A stretch of 9,627 nt of DNA, taken from contig JAMOSM010000108.1 in the NCBI GenBank assembly GCA_027063075.1, positions 1-9,627 on the forward strand. Direction: 5' to 3'. The position numbers were made by a program, and so were the translations under genes. Source of the stretch: Nautiliaceae bacterium (GTDB lineage Bacteria; Campylobacterota; Campylobacteria; Campylobacterales; Nautiliaceae). The notes under the pieces are model-generated. The model saw only the letters and a list, made by a program, of their open reading frames with translations. It was not told the DNA's origin and searched no databases. Below, in pieces: positions 1-6,510 of the stretch; the stretch's first letter is position 1; every line of letters starts with the position of its first letter.

Positions 1-1106
1 TCCCTCCTGATATTTTTACATTTTCTGGAGGAAAATGGATTTTTCATATGTTTTACAGTTACAATGGGGCGGTTGATACAGAGGCTTCTGCTATTAATAT
101 ATTTTTAAACGGAAAATTTCTTGCTAATTTAAAAATAGATAAAAAATATGGAACTATTTTAGAAGACAACATTATAAAAATACCTGTTTATCTTTTATCT
201 CCGGGGGATAATGAATTAGAAATTCAGTATGCCCTAAAACCGCCTGGGGGAGGACACTGTATAAATCCTAATTACAGACTTTTACAAGGTAGTGTCTTTA
301 GTGATAAAAGTTATATTGAAATTCCTGATTTGCTTCACTGGAGGGAGATGCCTTATTTAGAGCTTTTTACAACTGAAATTTATCCATATTCAATTTATCC
401 TGATTTAAAAGATACAGAAATTTTTGTTTCAAAAAAAACTACTGATATTATCTCCTCTTTATATACTTTAATGGCTTATATAGGTGAAAAGATTTTGGTT
501 CCTTCTTATAATGTTAATGTGGTTTCAAGTTTAGATGTTCTTGATAAAAGCAAAAACATTATTGCAATAGGAAGTAATTTTCCTACAGTGTTTTTTAAAA
601 ATACTCCTATTGGATTTAAAAATAATAAGATACAGTTAAAATACAGCGCTTTTAAAAAAATAGAAGATACAATAAGAAACAGGCTTCTTGGCAGAAAAGA
701 GGATAAAAATTTAAAAACTATTTTGTCTTTAAAAGATAATTTTTTAGATGAAACTTTATTGGTGGAAGGAAAATCTCCTTTTAAATCCCAAAAGACAATT
801 TTAATTCTTTCATCTAAAAATGATAATAATGTATTAAAAACCATTCAAAAGTTTTATAATCCGGTTTTTGCAGGAAAAATAAAAGGAGATTTGGCCGTAA
901 TAGATATTTTAAACAATAAGGTTTATAGTGCTAATATAGGAAAAAAATATTATGTTGGACATTTGCCTTGGTTTGATTTTATTTTATTTAAAATAGGATT
1001 TTCTTTACCGATATTGCTGTTATTGTTTGTTGTATCTATGTTTGGTATAGTAATTACTTTAAAGTTATTGCTTGATTTTAGGGAAAGAAGGAAAAAAATT
1101 GAATAA
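1..1106 (+). CDS. bcsB: Cellulose synthase subunit BcsB, C-terminal half (5' end outside window)
   Basis: BcsB is the periplasmic, inner-membrane-anchored partner of cellulose synthase BcsA and helps guide the nascent glucan out of the membrane. The frame is open from the left edge (first full codon at 3), so the ATG at 48 is internal; 367 residues are visible, about half of a normal BcsB of roughly 750 aa. The fragment begins with PPDIFTFSGG, the usual opening of the second carbohydrate-binding jelly-roll domain, followed by IFLNGKFLANL. From about residue 110, the stretch with PYSIYPDLKDTEIFV and SSLYTLMAYIGE resembles the second flavodoxin-like domain. Near the C-terminus PWFDFILFKIGF looks like the interface helix, then a transmembrane helix (about residues 331-357) and a basic tail RERRKK, as in known BcsB. 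The end overlaps bcsZ by 8 nt. bcsA should lie just upstream. Another beta-glucan system using a BcsB homologue is possible but less likely given BcsZ, BcsC and BcsQ next door. Confidence 0.9.
   Translation, partial: PPDIFTFSGGKWIFHMFYSYNGAVDTEASAINIFLNGKFLANLKIDKKYGTILEDNIIKIPVYLLSPGDNELEIQYALKPPGGGHCINPNYRLLQGSVFSDKSYIEIPDLLHWREMPYLELFTTEIYPYSIYPDLKDTEIFVSKKTTDIISSLYTLMAYIGEKILVPSYNVNVVSSLDVLDKSKNIIAIGSNFPTVFFKNTPIGFKNNKIQLKYSAFKKIEDTIRNRLLGRKEDKNLKTILSLKDNFLDETLLVEGKSPFKSQKTILILSSKNDNNVLKTIQKFYNPVFAGKIKGDLAVIDILNNKVYSANIGKKYYVGHLPWFDFILFKIGFSLPILLLLFVVSMFGIVITLKLLLDFRERRKKIE
1086..1092 (+). promoter_or_regulatory. Ribosome binding site deciding the bcsZ start
   Basis: AGAAGGA lies 6 nt before the TTG at 1099. 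An upstream in-frame TTG at 1072 has no comparable site and would put a basic, non-hydrophobic stretch before the signal peptide. This supports TTG 1099 as the start. Confidence 0.7.
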
Positions 1107-2034
1107 AATTTTTTTTATTTTTCTATTTTTTACTCTTCTTTTTGGAGATGCTTTTAAATTTATAAAAAACGATTCTTTTATTATAGACCCTTACAACAAT
1201 AACCGTATTACTACGGAAGCTCAAGGATATGGACTTTTGTTTGCTCTTCAAAGAAATGATAAAAGGCTGTTTGATTCTATATTGAAATGGACAAACGAGC
1301 ATATGAAAAACTCTAACGGGCTTTTTGGGTGGCTTTATAACAAAAAACTTTTGGACTCAAACAATGCAACGGATGCTGATTTGTTTATAGCTTTTGCTCT
1401 GTTTAGGGCTTATGACAGATGGGGGGATGATAGGTATTTAAAAGAGGCAAAAAGTATTCTTTTAAAAATAAAAGAGCTTATAGTTCCTGTTTGCTGGGAT
1501 AGAGTCAATTTTTTATTGTTACCTGGGGAGTATGGTTTTATTAAAAACGATAAAATAGAAATTTTTCCAAGTTATTATATCCATTTTATTTTCAGGTATT
1601 TTTATAAAAGAACATCTAATCCTTTGTGGAAAGATTTATTAGATTACACTTATTCATTTGCAGGGGATATTTTAACAGATAAAATGATTTTTTCGTTGTA
1701 TAAAAAAAGGTTTTTTTTAGGGGATAAAGTTTCTATGGATGTTTATAGGGTTATATTGTATGCTTATTTAGATAATCCAGAAAATATTGGTTTTTATAAA
1801 AAAAGTTTTAAAGAAATAGATAGCTTTTTTAAAAGCAACGGTTATATTCCACTGGTTTATATCCTTGGGTCTAATTATCAGATGAAAAAAGAGTCTCCTT
1901 ATTGTGTTTATAAGTGGTTTTATCTGCTTTATAAGGATAAAAAATATTTAAATAAATACAATAAGTTAAAAACTCTGGATAAAAACAACTATTTTTGTAC
2001 ATTTTTGGATGAGATATCTAAAGGGGGATGGTAA
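1099..2034 (+). CDS. bcsZ: Periplasmic endoglucanase BcsZ, glycoside hydrolase family 8
   Basis: BcsZ hydrolyses beta-1,4-glucan in the periplasm, trimming or releasing mis-threaded chains during cellulose export. The chosen TTG start (1099, SD AGAAGGA) gives 311 aa, slightly shorter than the E. coli enzyme of about 368 aa. Residues 1-16 (MNKIFFIFLFFTLLFG) form a signal peptide. The GH8 general-acid region is TTEAQGYGL with Glu40. The LDSNNATDAD block at 85-94 matches the LDSNSASDAD type region of BcsZ, and LLPGEYGF at 140-147 matches LLPGKVGF. SMDVYRV carries Asp214 at the place of the catalytic base in SYDAIRV. Both key acidic residues are therefore present and the enzyme should be active. 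The 3' end shares one base with the bcsC start (TAATG), so translation is probably coupled. The B-Z-C order is as in enterobacteria. Confidence 0.92.
   Translation: MNKIFFIFLFFTLLFGDAFKFIKNDSFIIDPYNNNRITTEAQGYGLLFALQRNDKRLFDSILKWTNEHMKNSNGLFGWLYNKKLLDSNNATDADLFIAFALFRAYDRWGDDRYLKEAKSILLKIKELIVPVCWDRVNFLLLPGEYGFIKNDKIEIFPSYYIHFIFRYFYKRTSNPLWKDLLDYTYSFAGDILTDKMIFSLYKKRFFLGDKVSMDVYRVILYAYLDNPENIGFYKKSFKEIDSFFKSNGYIPLVYILGSNYQMKKESPYCVYKWFYLLYKDKKYLNKYNKLKTLDKNNYFCTFLDEISKGGW
2020..2027 (+). promoter_or_regulatory. Ribosome binding site deciding the bcsC start
   Basis: AAAGGGGG ends 6 nt before the ATG at 2034 but directly abuts the in-frame ATG at 2028. The spacing favours 2034, which also places the protein start exactly on a TAATG stop-start junction with bcsZ. 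Confidence 0.65.
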
Positions 2035-5000
2035 TGAGGTTTTTTATTTTTTTTATTTTTTTATTTTCTAATCTTTTTGGATATGCTTTGGTTGTAAATT
2101 CTAAAGAAGACGCTAAAAAGATGCAAAAAATAGGAATTGAGTGCAGATTTGATAAAAATAATGATTTTTACGTCTGTACTTATTCGGATGATATAAATCA
2201 GTTAAGAAGGGTAAAAGATTTTTTAAAATCACAATATGATATAAAAGCTTATATAACCTCTTCTTCAATGGATAGTTTTTCTCTAAGCAAAGAATTTAAA
2301 AAACCTCAAAAGAGCTCTGTTAAAAATAAAAAACTTTTAAAAAGCGGATATTGTATTCAAGTTATCTCTTCTAAAAAATCCCTTGATAATATTTTTGAAA
2401 AATATAAAAATTTTCCTTATGCAAGGATTGAAAAAATAAACGGATTTTATGTATTAAGAGTAGGAGAAGGCTCTTATAGTGAAATAAAAAATCTTAATAA
2501 AAAAATAGGTGGTTTTATAAGAAAATGTGATATTGTTCCTCAAAGAATTGTTAAAGCAAATTTTAATGTTAATAATTTAAATGTAAAAGAGTATAAAATT
2601 AAATCTGAGCCTGTTATTAATGAAAATATTTTAAGAGGTAGGAAATATACGTTAAAGGATATGTATAATGCTTTAAATAGCGGAAATTTGGTTGAGGCTC
2701 AAAGAATAGCTAATTTACTTGTAAAAAAATACCCTTCAAAAGCTTATGAGGTTTTAGGTATCATTGCTATGAAAAAATCTAAGTGGTATAAAGCCTGCAG
2801 ATATCTTACAAAAGCTAATTCAAAATTAAAAAAAGATGCATGTTATACATACTTTATTCAGGCAGGTTATAAAAACTTAACTTCTAACCCCTTAAAAGCT
2901 AAAAAGTTTTTTGAAAAGGCCTGTAAAATAAAAAAATCTTTAGACTGTGAAATTGGAATAGGATATGTTTATTTAAATACTAAAGAGTACAAAAAAGCAA
3001 AAGATATCTTTGAGAAACTTTTTAATAAATACCCTGACAATAAAAATGTTATAAAAGGGTATGTTTTAGCTTTATATAACTTAAAAGATTACGAAACTTT
3101 GGAAAAAATTAAAAATATACTGCCTAAAAAATATCAGTCTTTGTTAAAAGATTATGAATTTGAAAAGAAACTTAATTTAGCAAACTCTTTAATAAAAGAA
3201 AACAGATTAAAAGAAGCAGAAGAGATACTTTTAGATTTATATACTAAAAATCCATCAAACATATATGTCCTTCTTAGTTTAGGAAATCTTTACCTTAAAG
3301 AAAATGAATTAGAAAAGGCAGAAGAGTTTTATAAAAACGTACTGCTTATAGCCCCTGATAACATATACGCCCTTAAAGGTTTAAAAGCTATTTATGAAAA
3401 AAGAGGAGATTATAAAAAAGCTTTAGAATATGCTAATAAAATTGAGAGTTTAGGTTTTGAAGTTGAAGATAAAAAAACTTTGCAGACTCTTTTGTATATG
3501 CAAGAAATTCAAAATGCTTTAAAAAATAATAGATGTGAGGCGGCAAAAGAGTATATTTCAGTATTAAAAGATTTAGATGATAAAAAAATAAATTACTATT
3601 TAACATTAGGTGATTATTACAGTAAATGTGCTAAAAATCCTAAAAAAGCTTATGACTATTATGCAAAAGCCTACTCTTTAGCCCCTGATAACATAGATGT
3701 GGTTATAAAATTTTTATATTCGTTGCTTAATTTTGATATGTTTGAACAGATTAAAATTATTCTTGCAAAACTCTCAAAAAAGGATTTGTCTTTAAAAGAG
3801 AAGGAAAAACTAAAAGGGTTTTATAAAGACTTATATCTAAAGTATGCCGCTTATTTGCTTGATAAAAAAGAGTATAAAAAAGCGCTTTTAGCTGCAGATG
3901 AAGGGTTAAAATACGGTAATGATGCCGGCCTTTATGAAGTAAAAGGATGGACTTGTTTTAAATTAGGGGATTATAAATGTGCTAAAGATGCGTTTTTAAT
4001 GGCTGTTTCTCTTTCTCCTAAAGAGGATACAAAATTTGGTTTGGCTTTAACTTATATAAAGCTTGGGGAAAATAAAAAAGCTTTAAAAACATTAGATGAA
4101 ATTGCTAATACAAAAAATCCTGAGCTTCGGGTTAAAATAGCAAAAGCTTATTTGAGTTTAGGTGAAATTAAAAAAGCTAAAATGCTTATGAAAACATTAA
4201 AACCTGTAAAAACACATCCTATAAAAATAAAAGAAATCCCTGTGAATAAACCTGATAATAATGAGTTTTTTCCGGATATTTTAGGAGAAAATTCTCAAAA
4301 AAAAAAAATGTTTTATGATATAAACAAAACCTATAAAAATAATAACAGCTATTATGAAAACAGTGTAGATTTTAAAGAATACAAAGAGTTAAAAGAGGCT
4401 ATTTTACTTGCTGAGAGCAAAAGAATAGATTCTGTTGAATTAGAATATTTGATAAGAAATAAAAGCGGAGAGCCTGGGAGGGATAAACTTTATCTTAGCC
4501 TTTTGGATTTAAAAGGTAAATTCTTTTTTGATTTTAATAAAAAATTTTATTTTAAATTTGGATTTTTATTTTTAGATAGTAAAAAACCTCCTAATTATGA
4601 TTATATAGGTTCAGCATATTTAAAAGATGCTAATGATACATATAAAACTACTTACAAAGGTTTTTTAGCAAAGGTAGGATATTACTTTTCAAAAGATAAC
4701 TACTTTTTTAATGCAGAGCTTGGTTCAACCCCTATTGGAAATAATGTTGTATCTTCAAGCTTGACAGGAAAAATAGGAATAGGTAAAAAAGTACAAAACA
4801 GAAAATATGCAGTTTTTATACAAAGGGACTCTGTAAGAGACTCTATTCTTTCGTATGTAGGAAACATTGACCCATATACTAATAAAAAATGGGGAAGGGT
4901 TATAAAAAATTCTTTAATAGGAATTTATGAAAAAAAACTTGACGATAATGATTCATTAATTTATACTTCTTTAAGTTTTTCTTTATTAGAAGGAAAACAT

Positions 5001-5480
5001 GTAAAAACAAACAAAAATGTAGAAGCTATAATTTATCCTTATTATTATTGGGGGAGTTTTTTAACATCACAGGATTATATAGGACTTTTTACGATTTTTT
5101 CATTTTATGCACATAATGAAAATTACTTTTATTTTGGAAACGGGGGTTATTTTTCTCCTAAATATTTTATGTTGTTTGGACCGAGATATGAGGGGTATTA
5201 TTTTAATAAAAAGATGGGGGTAAAAGCTTTTATAATGCCCGGCCTTGCTATGTATAAAGAAGATGAGGCTCAAACAACACTTAATATAGATTGCGGGGTT
5301 TATGCAAAATATTTAATCAATAACAGGCTTTCTTTAAATGCTGGTTTTGATATCAGGTATGCAAAATATTTTTCTGATTTATATTTTAAAATAGGGGTTG
5401 AATATTCATTTGGAAAGAGATTTAAAGTTTTTAAGAATGAGCTTAATAAAGAGTTGAAAGGAATTATAAAAATATGGTAA
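2034..5480 (+). CDS. bcsC: Cellulose export protein BcsC: SPOR-like N-terminus, TPR scaffold, outer-membrane barrel
   Basis: BcsC carries the polymer across the periplasm and outer membrane. The ATG at 2034 gives 1148 aa, close to E. coli BcsC (about 1157). Order: signal peptide 1-16 (ending NLFG); two SPOR-like segments, about 17-78 and 104-170, the second with GYCIQVISS and FYVLRVGEG; TPR repeats from about 205 to 722, for example around 379-470 and 599-722; a polar linker 723-780; then the BcsC C-terminal beta-barrel. Barrel hallmarks are GSTPIGNN near residue 898, SILSYVGNIDPYT followed by WGRV, and GNGGYFSPKYF near 1036. The SPOR-like start is not typical of enterobacterial BcsC and carries four cysteines (37, 48, 107, 165) shared with the downstream paralogue. 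The barrel's final strand seems to end at Phe1126, leaving a basic 22-residue tail ending in Trp. A 12-A run lies in the linker. The gene overlaps bcsQ by 7 nt. Confidence 0.92.
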   Translation: MRFFIFFIFLFSNLFGYALVVNSKEDAKKMQKIGIECRFDKNNDFYVCTYSDDINQLRRVKDFLKSQYDIKAYITSSSMDSFSLSKEFKKPQKSSVKNKKLLKSGYCIQVISSKKSLDNIFEKYKNFPYARIEKINGFYVLRVGEGSYSEIKNLNKKIGGFIRKCDIVPQRIVKANFNVNNLNVKEYKIKSEPVINENILRGRKYTLKDMYNALNSGNLVEAQRIANLLVKKYPSKAYEVLGIIAMKKSKWYKACRYLTKANSKLKKDACYTYFIQAGYKNLTSNPLKAKKFFEKACKIKKSLDCEIGIGYVYLNTKEYKKAKDIFEKLFNKYPDNKNVIKGYVLALYNLKDYETLEKIKNILPKKYQSLLKDYEFEKKLNLANSLIKENRLKEAEEILLDLYTKNPSNIYVLLSLGNLYLKENELEKAEEFYKNVLLIAPDNIYALKGLKAIYEKRGDYKKALEYANKIESLGFEVEDKKTLQTLLYMQEIQNALKNNRCEAAKEYISVLKDLDDKKINYYLTLGDYYSKCAKNPKKAYDYYAKAYSLAPDNIDVVIKFLYSLLNFDMFEQIKIILAKLSKKDLSLKEKEKLKGFYKDLYLKYAAYLLDKKEYKKALLAADEGLKYGNDAGLYEVKGWTCFKLGDYKCAKDAFLMAVSLSPKEDTKFGLALTYIKLGENKKALKTLDEIANTKNPELRVKIAKAYLSLGEIKKAKMLMKTLKPVKTHPIKIKEIPVNKPDNNEFFPDILGENSQKKKMFYDINKTYKNNNSYYENSVDFKEYKELKEAILLAESKRIDSVELEYLIRNKSGEPGRDKLYLSLLDLKGKFFFDFNKKFYFKFGFLFLDSKKPPNYDYIGSAYLKDANDTYKTTYKGFLAKVGYYFSKDNYFFNAELGSTPIGNNVVSSSLTGKIGIGKKVQNRKYAVFIQRDSVRDSILSYVGNIDPYTNKKWGRVIKNSLIGIYEKKLDDNDSLIYTSLSFSLLEGKHVKTNKNVEAIIYPYYYWGSFLTSQDYIGLFTIFSFYAHNENYFYFGNGGYFSPKYFMLFGPRYEGYYFNKKMGVKAFIMPGLAMYKEDEAQTTLNIDCGVYAKYLINNRLSLNAGFDIRYAKYFSDLYFKIGVEYSFGKRFKVFKNELNKELKGIIKIW
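3349..3365 (+). repeat. Direct repeat copy 1 (17 bp) within bcsC TPR region
   Basis: TAGCCCCTGATAACATA, identical to the copy at 3679-3695. Both encode APDNI at the end of a TPR unit. The separation is 330 bp, so recombination between them would remove 110 codons in frame. Confidence 0.8.
3679..3695 (+). repeat. Direct repeat copy 2 (17 bp) within bcsC TPR region
   Basis: Exact second copy of the 17-mer at 3349-3365, in the same reading frame. It probably reflects TPR unit duplication or a constrained APDNI motif with the same codons rather than a mobile element. Confidence 0.8.
4297..4308 (+). repeat. Poly-A tract (12 A) inside bcsC, at the scaffold/barrel linker
   Basis: Twelve consecutive adenines encode the end of Gln, three Lys and the first base of Met759 in BcsC. 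This is the longest homopolymer I noticed in the window. The zero frame continues into the beta-barrel. Adding one A gives a TGA six codons after the Gln codon's Lys run begins to shift (KKKNVL then stop), and removing one gives a TAA (KKKCFMI then stop). It is a candidate site for replication, transcription or ribosome slippage; that it slips is inference. Confidence 0.75.
5457..5462 (+). promoter_or_regulatory. Probable ribosome binding site of bcsQ
   Basis: AAAGGA lies inside the end of bcsC, 11 nt before the ATG at 5474. The spacing is a little long, but there is no better site and no alternative start before the P-loop. Confidence 0.5.
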
Positions 5481-6196
5481 TACCTATAGTGTCTTTAAAA
5501 GGAGGGGTCGGAAAATCTACCATTTCTATGAATTTATCTGATATGCTTGCAGATTATGATAAAACTATTGTAATAGACACCGACCAGCAAAACAGTATTG
5601 CCTCTTTACTTTGTAAAAGATTTAAAAAAGGTTTTTCAGAACTTATCATAGGAGAAGCTACTTTAAATGAGGTTGTTCAAAAAGCATTTGATGATGGAAA
5701 ACTTTATTTTATTCCCACAGGTCATTATGCAATAACGCATCCTATTGAATTTGAAGATAGTATTACCGAGGAAAAACTTATAAAAATTTTTAAAGAGCTT
5801 GAAAAAGATTTTAAATATATTATTCTTGACACTCCTCCAAGAATTTCAAAGCATGTAAAATCCCTTCTTAATATAAGTGATTTTTTTATAGTTGTAATAT
5901 CTCCTGACCCTGCAAGTGTTGCTTCTTTAAAAATTTTTTTGGATTATTTGAAAAAAGAGCGCTTAGATAATAAATTTTCTATTATAGTTAATAATCTTGA
6001 GCCTAATGAGGTAAGTGAGGATATTTATGCTTTTATTCAGGCTATTACTCAAAATAACATTATAGGAACCCTTCCTAAAGATGTAAGCGTTTTAGAATCA
6101 GAAGCAAATTGTACAACTGTTAGAAGGTATGATAAAGAGAGCGGATTTGTACATTATTTAGAGGATATAGTTAAAAAACTTTTAAAAATTTTGTGA
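5474..6196 (+). CDS. bcsQ: BcsQ-like MinD/ParA-family ATPase of the cellulose secretion system
   Basis: BcsQ proteins are SIMIBI-class ATPases that help assemble or position the cellulose synthase complex at the cytoplasmic face. This 240-aa protein has a full deviant Walker A motif, KGGVGKST at residues 9-16, with both the signature Lys9 and Lys14, unlike the altered P-loop I recall for E. coli BcsQ (RGGVGTTT). The second motif is VIDTDQQNS around Asp35/Asp37 and Walker B is YIILDTPP with Asp119. The C-terminal part, with IIGTLPKDVSVLESEA followed by TVRRYD, resembles the equivalent region of BcsQ. The last residues (HYLEDIVKKLLKIL) could form an amphipathic helix like the membrane-targeting tail of MinD. 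It starts 7 nt inside the end of bcsC. BcsQ is usually encoded upstream of bcsA in enterobacteria, so its place after bcsC is a different order. A generic ParA/MinD partner is the alternative, but the operon context favours BcsQ. Confidence 0.85.
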   Translation: MVIPIVSLKGGVGKSTISMNLSDMLADYDKTIVIDTDQQNSIASLLCKRFKKGFSELIIGEATLNEVVQKAFDDGKLYFIPTGHYAITHPIEFEDSITEEKLIKIFKELEKDFKYIILDTPPRISKHVKSLLNISDFFIVVISPDPASVASLKIFLDYLKKERLDNKFSIIVNNLEPNEVSEDIYAFIQAITQNNIIGTLPKDVSVLESEANCTTVRRYDKESGFVHYLEDIVKKLLKIL

Positions 6197-6210
6197 TAAA
6201 ATTTTATTTT

Positions 6211-6214
6211 GGAG
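6211..6214 (+). promoter_or_regulatory. Ribosome binding site deciding the start of the 96-aa gene
   Basis: GGAG, 5 nt before the ATG at 6220, within the only intergenic gap of the cluster (6197-6219). The longer in-frame GTG at 6193 overlaps the bcsQ stop and has no clear site upstream. Confidence 0.65.
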
Positions 6215-6219
6215 AATTG

Positions 6220-6510
6220 ATGGTAGCTTTTTTAATAAAAAATGACAGCTTAGCTGCTTATCCGGCGGATGTGGTTGTCGATGGAAAATTTATAAAGTTT
6301 GAAGAAATTTTTAAATTAGATGTAAAGTTTGTAGTTGCTAAGTGGATGCCTTCAACACTTATTAAAAACTTAAGAGAAAACGGAATTGTTTTTTTGAAAT
6401 TGAACTCTCTTGAAGAGTTTTATGAATTAGATTTAAGTTTATCTTTTAATAAAGATACAAGAATAAAAAGAGGAGTAGGATGTCAGTTGAAATTTAAGGG
6501 GGGTATTTGA
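6220..6510 (+). CDS. Uncharacterised 96-aa protein in the cellulose cluster
   Basis: I do not recognise this gene with confidence. The ATG at 6220 is preferred over GTG 6193 because GGAG sits 5 nt upstream. The product has no signal peptide or membrane segment and should be cytoplasmic. It begins with a short strand-like MVAFLIK, then VVVDGKF, then KFVVAKWMPSTLIKNLRENGIVFLKL and a SLEEF helix. This alternation of strand, helix and strand faintly recalls the NifX/NafY-type fold (vdvVi.g..pnal..L...GI.vy...tveEa), but the match is by eye only and the usual N-terminal elements are short. It is not similar to BcsR, BcsD, BcsE, BcsF or BcsG as I know them. It sits 23 nt after bcsQ and its stop overlaps the next gene by 4 nt, so it is co-expressed with the cluster; a role as a cytoplasmic partner of BcsQ is a guess. 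Confidence 0.75.
   Translation: MVAFLIKNDSLAAYPADVVVDGKFIKFEEIFKLDVKFVVAKWMPSTLIKNLRENGIVFLKLNSLEEFYELDLSLSFNKDTRIKRGVGCQLKFKGGI
6496..6503 (+). promoter_or_regulatory. Ribosome binding site supporting the TTG start of the BcsC paralogue
   Basis: AAGGGGGG lies just before the TTG at 6507 (7 nt after AAGG). The start overlaps the preceding stop as TTGA. The first residues from this TTG make a good signal peptide. Confidence 0.7.

Noticed and set aside
506..844. Open frame of 112 codons on the minus strand
   Set aside because: It lies wholly within bcsB, whose plus-strand translation matches the BcsB family. The product shows no family features and no ribosome site was evident.
1072..1098. 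Upstream TTG start for bcsZ
   Set aside because: It would add nine polar residues before the signal peptide and increase the overlap with bcsB to 35 nt; the TTG at 1099 has a well-placed AGAAGGA.
2036..2075. T-rich runs at the start of bcsC (T8 and T7) as a regulatory tract or terminator
   Set aside because: They encode the Phe/Leu/Ile core of the signal peptide, no stem precedes them, and similar runs occur in the bcsZ signal peptide; they are a consequence of low GC.
4283..4310. Internal translation start at the ATG of 4308 that would express the BcsC barrel alone
   Set aside because: The only SD-like sequence (AGGAG, 4283-4287) is 20 nt upstream, too far, and a barrel without signal peptide could not reach the outer membrane.
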